DNA of 64,000 nt from Archegozetes longisetosus (lineage: Eukaryota > Arthropoda > Arachnida > Sarcoptiformes > Trhypochthoniidae): contig JAEMBT020000006.1 in NCBI GenBank assembly GCA_018873245.2, forward strand, positions 4,919,855 to 4,983,854, written 5' to 3'. Both the position numbers and the translations under genes were made by a program. The first letter of the stretch is position 1. Each line of letters begins with the position of its first letter. Shown here in pieces: positions 34,149 through 45,294 of this stretch. The notes under the pieces were generated by a model. It was not told the DNA's origin. It ran no database searches and was given only the letters and a program-made list of their open reading frames with translations.

Positions 34149-34961
34149 TCCTATTTGTTTGTCAAAACAATAAATAAATGCTATTGTAATTTCTGAAACT
34201 ATTAATTGTAAATTTTGTTCTAACATTTTAAATGAACGAAAATTTAACCAAGAAATCACCTGATATTTACAAACATTTTTCGAAGCTTTCGGTTTAAATG
34301 TTTCAAAAATTTATACAATGCAGGTTCACAGGATCAATCATTTAAGTAATTCGTTAAAACTTGGAAAAGAATGTACTATATTCCGAAATATGTCATGATA
34401 TCAAAATTAATATTCAATAAATAATCATGATAAAACATGATATTATGATATTAACAAATATTTAAAAATCACCTGAGAGATGTAATAAATGAGAAATAAT
34501 TTGAGCGTATCATTTTATGCACTCTTATAGTCTGAATGTTAGACTGAATCTGACTGAACTTTTATCCCTATAAAGAAGAACGAGTTTCAAATATACTGTA
34601 TATTCTATTCTAAAAGTTTTATAAGTCAATTGATAACTTCATGATTCTGATTAATGGATAAACATTTAAAATGGTGTCAGGTTTTAAAAAGAAGCTTAAT
34701 CATTCTGAATTCTGTAGTAAAATTATAGCTTAACATGCTTATAGCTTTTTAATGACAGTAATTCTGTGCGTTCGAACATGATTTTTATTCCTGAGTTAAA
34801 AGTAATGATGAGCGAACCGAACCGAACAGCGGTGCGATTCGATCCAGTTCTAACTTTTATAAATGTCGCGGTTCGGTTCTATACCTTGCAGTTCGCGGTT
34901 CGGTGCGGTTCTGATGTATAAAACGGCGATTTACCCCTTCGAACCTCATAACTGCTTTACA

Positions 34962-36174
34962 GGTTAACCGGGAAGTTTTGTGGCACTCGACCATAAAATT
35001 GGGTGATGATGCCATTCGATAGTACTTTTTGAGACGAGTCCAAAGAGGTCACCACCGTGAGGCTCCGCCCACCCGATATCGAACCACGCCCATTTTTTAT
35101 TTTAGCCACTCCCACTGACTCCATCCCCACAATATGGATCTCAAAAGAAAGGTCTCAATGAGTAGAGTCCATTGGTAAAGGTCGCATGATTATAGGATGC
35201 ATACTTCCTGAGAAATAGACTAAAAACACTCCTATATTCTACGACCAATTGACAATACATCGAAAATTGACATTGTTGACCAAGATAAAAAGAAGTTTTC
35301 CGTACTTCCATAGAGAATCGGCCCATCAACCAATTTTGGTGTGAACCTTGAGGGTCACTAGTGAAGCAAAATTTCTGAAGAAATTTTCAAAAAGTGCTAC
35401 GGAAAGCTGACAAAATCGAAAAATGTAAAATCTTTAAACGCTTATAGCTCAAAAATGCGCAAACAATTTAATTAAACTTTGCATATTAAGAGATGATAAT
35501 CAAGAGTATTTAACGATAGAGGGAAACTCTCAATTAACCCTATATGAGAGAATAATTGAAAAGTTCAAAAAATTCAAATACTTATTCCAAAATGTTGTTA
35601 CAAGGGTTCCGACCCGATCTCTTTTATTCTAACAGTAGCACACTATCTAGTATATAATTCCAAAAAGATTGGGTCGGAACTCTCTTTGCAATACATCGAA
35701 AATTGACATTGTTGACTTCGAGATGATTTATGTTGTAATTGTTTTAACATTTGTATATACATAGGTTGACAAAATGTTTTTTTAGATCATTCGGACTTTG
35801 TTTTTACATACAAAAAATCAGATTAAACATTACCAAACTAGTGGCTTGTCTCAGATTTGGTCAACAATGTCAATTTTCGATGTATTGTCAATTGGTCGTA
35901 GAATATAGGAGTGTTTTTAGTCTATTTTCAGGAAATGCATCCTATAATCATGCGACCTTTACCAATGGACTCTACTCATTGAGACCTTTCTTTGAGACCC
36001 ATATTGTGGGGTGGATTCAGTGGGAGTGGCTAATATAAAAAATGGGCGTGGTTCGATATCGGGTGGGCGGAGCCTCATGGTGGTGACCTTTTTGGACTCG
36101 TCTCATAAAGTACTATCAAATGGCACCATCATCCGATTTTTATGGTCGAGTGCCACAAAACTTCCCGGTTAACC
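34962..36174. mobile_element. 1213-bp foldback element, GGTTAACC ends, 8-bp duplication
   Basis: Inverted arms of about 320 bp (34962-35283, 35857-36174) begin GGTTAACCGGGAAGTTTTGT. It is flanked by a perfect 8-bp duplication GCTTTACA (34954-34961, 36175-36182). Arms hold GTGGGCGGAGC and CCACGCCCAT boxes like the 19-kb foldback. A third copy of the arm-end motif ACATCGAAAATTGACATTGT lies in the loop near 35693-35715. No coding content. Confidence 0.95.
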
Positions 36175-36442
36175 GCTTTACACGATATTTCACGAAATTC
36201 GATGTATGAAAATAAACAAATGAAGATCTATAAAAGATTGGCTTATAATTCATTTGAAACATAGCTTCAGTTTATATTACATATTACAAAAGGTATTCAG
36301 TTTAGTGCTTAGTAGATTGCATTATACTTTTAAAAATTTCTTGGATAAATATCAGAACCTATTTTAGAGCTATATTATTATGTACAACGTGATAACACGA
36401 GTAAGTAAAATATTTCCTTTTAGTAATTATATACGCAATCTA

Positions 36443-37124
36443 GGTTATCATAAATGAAGCGGGGACTCTCATTGACTCATTATGAACTATTGACTCCTTA
36501 TGGAGTTATTTGTTTATTAACGCCCCCTTATCGTATTCACATTCAAATATACGTGTTATCAATTATTTAAAAATATTTATATTTTAAAATTTAAAATATG
36601 AAGATTAGATCCATGGTTAGAAATAGGCAAAGTAATAATAATAATATTATTATTTTATCTATTGTTTATTTAATATTGATATTATTAATATTATTAATTA
36701 TAATAAACAATTAATAATATTAATATTAAGTAAATAATAAATAAAAAATATTATTATTATAAAATTAAAGAGAATGACAATGTCGTGATAATAGTGATGA
36801 TAATGATAGTGCTTGTGGTGTGATGGTTCTGGTGCTAATGGCACTACTGGTGTTGAAATCTAAAGTAGGCTACAGGTGTTACAGGTGTCGTAGGTGTTAA
36901 AGGTTCAATGGATTATATAGAGGAAATTAGTAAACAGAGGTAGTATATTTCTTATTTTTAGATACAAAACTCAAAGTTAGTGGAAGTTTTTAGAGATCAA
37001 TGGGAGTCAATAGGAGTCAATGGGAGTCAATAAGGGTCAAAGATTAGGGTCGTTGTAAAGCTAAAAGTAGATGAGTCTGTTTTGACAAAGTTGCCCTCAG
37101 GTCCCCGCTTCATATATGATAACC
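36443..37124. mobile_element. 682-bp MITE, GGTTATCAT ends, 8-bp duplication
   Basis: The ends GGTTATCATAAATGAAGCGG and its complement (one mismatch in the first 24 bp) are flanked by a perfect duplication GCAATCTA (36435-36442, 37125-37132). Inside are an ATT-rich tract (36640-36765) and a short GGGAGTCAATA tandem repeat (36985-37040). Non-coding. Confidence 0.93.
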
Positions 37125-37334
37125 GCAATCTACAAGCAGTTCGGTGCGGTTCTGATTTCAGAATCATAGACAGTTCGAGGTTTGATCCGGTTCTAGGCAT
37201 TGTGGTGCGCGATGCGGTTTGGTTCGCTTCAGAACCTCTTTGGTCCATTATAAGTTAAAAGAACTGAAATTTTTATTATATTAATGAACTCAAAATGCAA
37301 CCCGATAGCTATATATGGAGTTAAGGAGATCTCA

Positions 37335-38233
37335 CCAATCAATTTAGTTTTAAAAAATTAAGTTATTTAATAAGAAGCCTTTAGTATTAATATAATTTAA
37401 TCAATTCAGTTTAACTAACATCTAATTTATATATATTATCTAACAGATTATAATCAAAAATAAATGAGGACTAGTTAATTTCGATGAGTTGTTTATTCAT
37501 TACCCTGAATCGATTACTTCCAGTTTTATTATCATTTGTTTTTATTGAAAAAAATCGTTACATTTATTATTTGCAGATTGAATGAAGTAAATCAATGAAA
37601 TATCAAATATGCATTTCAGCTGAAAAATTAATTTTTTCACTTAGCTATATTTGTTGAATACATAATGTTATCAGTCAAAACACGAACGCTTTATTTATGA
37701 TTATTTAAATATATCGATCTTATCTGCTCAATGACAATATTATTTGAGATATTTTGGCGAAAAATCATGAAATATATCGATTCAGGGTAATGAATAAACA
37801 ACTCATCGAAATTAACTAGTCCTCACTTATTTTTGATTATAATCTGTTAGATAATATATATAAATTAGATGTTAGTTAAACTAAATTGATTAAATTATAT
37901 TAATACTAAAGGCTTCTTATTAAACAACTTAATTTCTTAAAACTAAAGTGATTGATTTCATGATTTTCCGCCAAAATATCTCAAATAATATTGTCATTGA
38001 GCAGATAAGATCGATATATTTAAATAATCATAAATAAAGCGTTCGTGTTTTGACTGATTGCACCAAACATTATGTATTCAACAAATATAGCTAAGTAATT
38101 GAAAAAATTAATCTTTTCAGATGAAATGCATACTTGATATTTCATTGATTTATTTTACTTCATTCAATTCTGCAAATAATAAATGTAACGAATTTTTTTC
38201 AATAAAAACAAATGATAATAAAACTGGAAGTAA
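37335..38233. repeat. inverted duplication in the 5' region of receptor gene 6
   Basis: The segment 37335-37514 is the reverse complement of 37776-37956, and 37521-37770 is the reverse complement of about 37960-38233, with only a few mismatches. The order shows that an ancestral spacer A-B became A, rc(B), rc(A), B. Confidence 0.9.
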
Positions 38234-38345
38234 ACATATTTCAATCAATTGGATTAATGAGATAACACTTTTGTAAAAGTAAGTTATTAGTCTGTCAGCA
38301 ACACTTTGAAGAAGAAATATCTTTAAGCTAAATCTATAAAATTGG
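38185..38345 (+). promoter_or_regulatory. conserved 5' flank of receptor gene 6
   Basis: Carries the same blocks (AATTCTGCAAATAATAAA, ACAAATGATAATAAAA, TTTCAATCAATT, TTATTAGTCTGTCAGCA) in order. It also overlaps the inverted duplication, so part of this module exists a second time, inverted, at 37521-37620. Confidence 0.5.
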
Positions 38346-38383
38346 TGATAAGATTCTTGTAACAGCAGCATAACAGTTGGAAG

Positions 38384-39462
38384 ATGTCACAAATAAATGC
38401 ATTTTACTATTTGAATAAAATATTTATATTCTATGGCTTAGAATCCAGTATCAAACGAAAATGGATAACAAAACTGACTTCACTAATCATCACGATAATT
38501 TTGGTTTGGAATTTAATTGTATGGACTTGTTATTTTATAGAAATTAAATCACAATTATTAAGCATTTCATGGACTGTCATGTTGTATATAAATGTAGCTT
38601 CATTTCTATTTTACAAACGAAATCATTCAAAACTTTATAAAATAATAAACAATTGTCGTCTATGATTAACGACAATAAAAGTGTGAAACTGATTTCGTTA
38701 ATATTATTACTACTTTGGGCCATAACAGTTTCATCTATGACAATATCCATTGATATTTGGGTGATTCCAGAGTTTATGAATATATATAAGAATGAGTCAA
38801 TACTTTCGGTACTTATACGTACTCACAATGCAGTAATGGAAAATTCTTCAATAATCTATTTAGTCGGCTCAGGCATAATGCAGATTTTGGTTTATATGCA
38901 ATCATATTATATATTTTACTGCATTCAGAAAAGGCATTTCAAGACGCTTTTATTAAACGTTTCGCAGAATGAGCTGGGAAAACTTTAACGAATAAGAGTC
39001 AATGAATTTAAATTAAGATTAATTGAAGAGAAACTGAATGAATTGATTGGTTTTATACCTATTGTTTGGTTAACAGAGATATTCATCAGAATTTGTTGTA
39101 ACATCACAGAAATGGCTACAAATTCAGAAACTATCTTAATCTCGAGCACTGGTACTATCGATGTTATATTATATACATTTTGTCTTTCAACAGTTATTAT
39201 AATTGTTGGTCGACTTAAAAGTAAATATAACATAAATTCAATTACGAGTATTGTTAATGAGAGTTTTTCAATTAAACTATCAAATGATCAAAATTTGAAG
39301 TTCGAAGTGATTCAGTATTTGATTGAATCAACAAATCGATGTAATAATAAACCCAAATCTTTAGATCTATTCGATATTAATTTGAATTTGATTCTTGGAT
39401 TTGTGAATGCAATCATTACATTCTCTGTAATGTGTGTTCAGTTGAAATCCTCATGTAAATAG
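38384..39462 (+). pseudogene. Gustatory receptor-like pseudogene 6
   Basis: Full-length member with two lesions. One base is missing near 38650 (aligned with AATAAACGATTTGTC of gene 5), which shifts the frame after KIIN. A C-to-T change creates TAA at 38986-38988 where relatives have CAA (Gln) before RIR. Everything else, including WLTEIFIRICCNIT, ESTNRCNNKPKSLDLFD and TFSVMCVQLKSSCK, is preserved, so inactivation looks recent. GLFD has become DLFD. Confidence 0.9.
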
Positions 39463-39469
39463 TTAAAGA

Positions 39470-41240
39470 AATATGTTATAACTAATTTATTTTATGTTAT
39501 ATAAAGTTTCAGAAATAATATACAGGTGACTTTAAAAATTAGTTATATTATAAAAGTAACATTTCATTTGTAAAGTTTTCTTTAATCTATTATATATTAT
39601 ATAAATTCTCTCGATAAAAGTTTTGATAATGAGGCCCAAAAATGTAATATCTGAAATATCGAAATCTATAGAACCTGATGTTAAATGGTGATAAACGAGA
39701 ATAGGCTAATGATGTTTCAGAAGATCATCCATTGATAAATGTAACCCTTTATTCAAGGCATTCAATAAACTTTAAAAATATTTCTTGTTTATATTTGCTT
39801 AAATATTGAATTTATATTAGATCTTTTCAAATCTCTCAAATTGAATATTGAAAGAAATTGAGAAATAATTTTAAGTGCCTGGTTTTATACGCTCCTGTAG
39901 TTTGAATTTCATTTTCTGTTCGACTAAGTTTTTATTCTGAACAAAGAATAATACATTTGAAATATAAGTTATTTTCTTAAATCTTTATAAGTAAATCGAC
40001 AATTTAATGATTCAAATTGATAGAAAAAATTTGAAATGATATCAAATTTATAAAAGTAGGCTCGACCTTTTAAAACTTTTAAATAAGGTACTTAATGCCT
40101 ATGAAAATTCGTGAAATTCGAAACTTAAGACTCCATTTGATTATATTTTATGTTTTTGCCTCTAACTATACAATATTACCGATAGATACCTGAAAGTGCA
40201 AAATTTATTGAGTAAACTAATATTAATATTTAAAATTTTACTAATAATTTTGTAAATATGCGGACCTGCGACCTAAACTTGATGTAAGACTCTCACATGT
40301 ACAATCCTATTTAAACAATCCTGTATATCAATTAAACTCATTTTTTTGATTAAATTTAACACCTTTGAAATTTCGACTCTTCCAGTTTGAATATGTTGGC
40401 GCCACCATTGGTCTGTAAAATCATGTTGAGCAAGTAATCTGTTAAATTATATTCGGCTAATAGTTTTTTCAAAATGATGGTTTGATAATTATCTTTTTGA
40501 GCAGTTAGTTTCTTCCACTAGTTTCATTTAGAAATGCACTAAAAAAATCTTGAATAAAGCAACGTTTTGAAAAGACATTTTCGGACAATAGTTCTATAGA
40601 AAAAAAAATAGAAAAGTTTCTCAGCAAGTGTTTATGACAAAAAGTTACATGCCTGTCAAAAAAATTTGTGTCAATTATTTTCTATTCTTTAGAATGGCAT
40701 TCATTTTACTTTAGAGCTTTTTTTAGCTGAACTTCATTAATCTACTGAATAATATGTTATTTTATTCTGTTTTACTGCGTAAATTTTCTTAATTTCGTAT
40801 AAAGTTTTCGAGGAATGCAATACAACAAAATTAAACTCATTTATTATATGGTCAATTTTTGTTGAGTATGTGCTGTTAATTTTTAGTGCTTTGTTTGAAC
40901 GTATCAATGATTGAATTTTTAAAACATACAGATAAGTAAATAGAATAAAATTGATCTCAACATCAGTATTATTTTTTCTCTGACTAAATATAAACTTGAT
41001 ATTTTATTGTTTCATTCGATAAAAATTAAGAGTTAATAGATTTATATTGAGTACAAAAAATCCAAGCAATTATCAGTCAAAATAGAGGGGGAAATGTCTT
41101 TCAATTAAATAAATCAACAAGAGAGGCAAGAATAGAAACAATATATTAATAGCCTTTTGCCTATTTGCTGAAGAGAACATAACATTTAATTTAATCCTTA
41201 AAATTCATAATAAAATTTTCAGACTGTAACAAGAATTGTG
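39470..41240. other. receptor spacer, no gene
   Basis: Spacer with blocks shared with the other intergenic regions. The stretch 41030-41150 is a diverged flank module (TTGAGTACAAAAA, GTCAAAATAGAGG) like that of gene 4. No intact frame. Confidence 0.5.
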
Positions 41241-41245
41241 ATAAG

Positions 41246-42325
41246 ATGTCAGAAGTAAGTGCATTTTATTACTTAAACAAAATATTCGTATTTTATGGTT
41301 TTGAATCTAATATTCAAAGAAAATTTATATCAAAACTCTTATCAATAATTACGATAACTATTTTGGTCTACGATCTGATTGGGTGGACTTTTGTGTTTGT
41401 TGGGTTAATTAAAAGGCAATTACCAGACATATCATGGATTATGATATTATACATAAATGTAATATCATTCATGGTTTATAAAACTAAACATTCAAAACTA
41501 TATAAACTGATTAATGAGTTATCTGTTCATAATATGTATAATGACGTGAAACGAATTTCGCTAATTTTATCTTTCCTTTGGCTCGTCGCTGTGTCAATAA
41601 TGATGTGCATTAATAATTATTGGGTTTCTAAGGAATTCGTGAAAATACCTAATAATCAGTCTTCTTGTTCGATACTTAAGCGTATTAATGTTGTCCTATT
41701 AGAAAATTCGACAGCAATCTATCTATTCGGTTCGGGTTTAATGCAGATCGTGGTTTATATGCAATCTTATTATATATTGTATTGCATTAAGAAAAGGCAT
41801 TTCAATAACTTTCTATTAACTGATTCAAAGAATAAGACGGAAAAGCTGCGAAAAATAAGATCTGATGAGTTTGAACTGCGATCAATTGAAGAGAAATTGA
41901 ATGAACTGGTTGGTTTTATACCGATGGTTTGGTTATTAGGAATATTCTTCAGAACTTGTGTTAACATTACAGAAATGGCTACAAATTCAGATAATATTGT
42001 AGATTCGAGCACTGGATCTATAGATATTTTCATATATAGTCTTTTCCTCTCAACAGTTATTATAATTGTCGGTCGACTCAACAATGTATATAACATAAAC
42101 TCAATTACATGTATTGTTAATAAGAGTTTTTCACCTGAAATGTTTGATAATCAAAATTTGAAGCTCGAAATAATTCAGTACTTGATTGAATCAACAAATC
42201 GATGTAATAACAAACCAAAACCTTTTGGTTTATTTGATGTGAATTCAAGCTTAATTCTTGGATTTGTGAACTCAATCATTACATTTTCTGTCATGTGTGT
42301 CCAGTTGAAGTCCTCAATTAAATAG
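41246..42325 (+). CDS. Gustatory receptor-like 7TM protein 7
   Basis: Intact single-exon gene, 359 residues from MSEVSAFYYLN. It forms a pair with gene 8: both have the outer-loop NNYWV and a KIPNN stretch, EMFD near the C-terminus, and TGSIDIFIYS before helix 6. It retains YCIKKRHFNNFL, SIEEKLNELVGFIP, ESTNRCNNKPKPFGLFD and TFSVMCVQLKSS. The start lies within a GATAAGATGTC context common to the family. Confidence 0.8.
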   Translation: MSEVSAFYYLNKIFVFYGFESNIQRKFISKLLSIITITILVYDLIGWTFVFVGLIKRQLPDISWIMILYINVISFMVYKTKHSKLYKLINELSVHNMYNDVKRISLILSFLWLVAVSIMMCINNYWVSKEFVKIPNNQSSCSILKRINVVLLENSTAIYLFGSGLMQIVVYMQSYYILYCIKKRHFNNFLLTDSKNKTEKLRKIRSDEFELRSIEEKLNELVGFIPMVWLLGIFFRTCVNITEMATNSDNIVDSSTGSIDIFIYSLFLSTVIIIVGRLNNVYNINSITCIVNKSFSPEMFDNQNLKLEIIQYLIESTNRCNNKPKPFGLFDVNSSLILGFVNSIITFSVMCVQLKSSIK

Positions 42326-42329
42326 CCTC

Positions 42330-45290
42330 AACAATTTGAAGTTTGTCGAACAATGAGAGCTGAACTATGAACTATGAAAAATTAAATATATTTCTTTCAA
42401 ACTAAATCTCTAGTTTATTCATTAAGTAATCTTCTTAAGTGCTTTGGCACCACTTTATTGAGTTATTATTAAATTCGATAAGTTTTGCAAACTGCTCTGA
42501 TTCAATAATCAAACAATCTATTAATTTTTGAATAAAGTTACAGCTTATATAATTTGTTATTATTATTTTCTCTTTATGAATGTAATAATAAAATCATATG
42601 ATTGAATAAATGAGGTGGCTTTATGCTGGTAGTTGACATCAAATTGTACATCTTTTAGGCCTGACTTGCTTTCATAAATGAATAGTCAGTTTTGATTCTA
42701 AAGTTGCGAACAATATTACAAGGGTCCTTCTACTCAAACTGATATTCGCAGTCCAAAGTGGATATTTAATTCTGAAATTTAATACAAGGTTAATACAAAA
42801 ATTGAAAGTCTGATAATTACAAATTTAAAAATTAGTTATTAAACAATGTGATAAAATTTTCATTAGTTTATTTAAGTGTATAAAATGTCCTTTGTATTTT
42901 TTAAATTCACTTCACTCAAGATTCAAAAGATGAAACATCTCGTTTCGAATAAAACATATGTTAAATAAATTAAGAGAATCGAAACTTTAATAATAATATC
43001 TTAATCCAAAACTTTTGCTCATAAGTGAATAGATAAAAGAATTAACACAAATGTGAGATATAGACATTTAGTGAAACAGAATTTGAATTGTTATTAACTA
43101 ATAATAACTACAATTTGAACATATCTTAAATAGTTTTGGGTAATAAAGTTGAATCAATTGTCGAGTTTAGCAAGTGTCCAATAGATCGTAATAATAAGAA
43201 ATTTTACGATTTAATTAACAACATTTAAAAGAAATAAAACAAATATCAACTGATATTTTATTATTAATAAACTTAATATTATAAGATACTGATAGTATTT
43301 CATACATAAAGCAATACTAATCTTATTAGTATTACTAGTTCTTTCATCTCTCCCTAATTGTATACATCTTCTTGCGATTCTATAGTTAACACTATGTAAG
43401 TAACTTACGTGCGATTATAGCATATCATCAACTCATTATAAGTAACGGTATCGCAAATGTTATCAAATAGCTTGTGAACATAAAAGTCTTGAGCTCAAGA
43501 AAGTTTTTGTTCTTGAGCATTCGAACCACGTCTTGTTATGCAGTGATGGTTCAATCTCTGACTCATGGAACAGTTTTGGCGATTTGAATGATCTGACTCT
43601 GAAGCATTGTGCCCCAAAATACTTGCGATTATCCAAATTAGTAGAATTTTGTTACAACTTCCACTTATATGCAATTTCTGGTGAATAAGTAAGCAAATAC
43701 TATAAATATCTTTATTTCTGGAGATGTTTTCTCATAACTAGTTAACGTATATTTACAATTAGTTAATCTACTTTTTATTGAAGTGATATAGTCAAATAGT
43801 TTTCGAAAGCTTTCACTCGAAAGTCCATTAGCTTTTCAAACAAATTAAACAAAGTTTCGCATTAACTCATAGCAAATGTTTACATATGTTTCAATAGCTT
43901 CACTTCGATTCAAGTGTCTCAAAGTCTCTCCTGTCTAGATCAGTATATTTTTACTCAAAAGTGAAAATTCAAATTCAGGTGACTCATTTTTCAAGATTTG
44001 AATCGAGTTATACTGCAGTATTCATGAACATCACTTTAGGCTTAAGTATGATTTAACAAAATTGCCGACATGTGAAGGAACGCGAGTTTGGATCTGAAAT
44101 TTGAACAATTAAAACTCAACTGTGCTAATTTTCTATCGGCTGAATCTAGACAAAATCTAAAATATAAGATTACTAGTTTTCAATTTTTGAAAAGTTACCC
44201 TTAACTTAAGTGTCATTTTTGAGTAAGGCTGATAGTGTGTTTGTATCACAATCGACGATTGTATAATAGTTCTTAAACGAGCTTCTATTAAGATTTAATT
44301 TTGAATGAAACATTAAACTGGAAATCAAAAATTTATTTTTAGCAATATTTTTAAAATGTTTGACTAATTAGGATAAGATCGAATTTTCAAATAAAGTTGC
44401 TATATCGACTCCAGCTCAAACAAGGGGGTGCCTTATTCGAGGTTTGACCCTCAAATGATTCAACTATTCTATTTATAAATCTTCGACGGACAACCAAAAT
44501 TAAATGAGAAAATAATAATGTTCTGAATAGGATGAAGATTCTTCATTAGAAATTTTGTGCAAAACTTATGTTTTCAGCTTTTTCTCTTGTTCAGTTAATA
44601 AAAATAATATAGTTAGAAAAATGATCATATTTTAGGAAGTTTTCTCAAAAAAAATGAAAGAAATTATTTCGTAGTTAATTTCAGCCACAAAGATAGGAGA
44701 ATATGTTCAAAAAGTGACTTTCCTATCCATTTCAGCATATTAAATAGTAAAAAGTTTTGTATTCAACATTAATTTCTAGACTTAGTCATTTTTAAAAGTA
44801 TTTTTATGCCTTCTAAGCTGTGAAAGACAATAACGGAAAAATATAGACCTTCCCTATTGAAGACCATTAAACTCGATTGGCAAACTCTGCTTCAGCGCTT
44901 TTTCTGCTTGTAAATAAAATGAAATTTGAAAAATTTCAAAATGTGATCAAAATAAGTTTTCAATCAGTCTTTCGATTCAAAGGATCTGGTGATGTATGTT
45001 AAGCACCTTTAAGAAGAAACAAGAATCACATGCGATCAAACTTAAGCCAAATAATATGTATTCGCTCAATACTTATAGGAATCGAGACAAGCATTGATAT
45101 TGAGGCTACTGGTATAACTTTTTCAATTAAGAACCGGAGTTTTTTATCAAAGGGGAGGACCAGGGTATGATTTTTAGGTTTGTCACAAGTTGTCAAGTGG
45201 TAAATAAGCTATTTATTCGAAAAATGTTCAATGATTTTACATTTTAATTTTGGCGGCTTTCACATAGTTACAATTTTCGCTGGATTCTGC
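42330..45290. repeat. 3' flank of receptor 7, duplicated after receptor 8
   Basis: The stretch 43420-43580 matches 51215-51365 (shared TTATGCAGTGATGGTTCAAT, TGAGCTCAAGAA), and 43685-43955 matches 52867-53115 (shared TTTTCTCATAACT, TTTTCGAAAGCTTTCACTC). This marks a tandem segmental duplication carrying a receptor gene. No gene in the flank itself. Confidence 0.8.
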
Positions 45291-45294
45291 AGCT

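Larger units (their letters stand above)
34803..37253. mobile_element. hAT-like non-autonomous element hosting two insertions
   Basis: The outer element starts TAATGATGAGCGAACCG and ends in TTATAA, flanked by an 8-9 bp duplication GTTAAAAG (34795-34802, 37254-37261). Both ends are rich in GGTTCGG-type boxes (34805-34920, 37132-37250). Two younger elements, 34962-36174 and 36443-37124, sit inside it with their own duplications. The matching spacer near 32155 lacks the whole block. No transposase inside. Confidence 0.82.
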
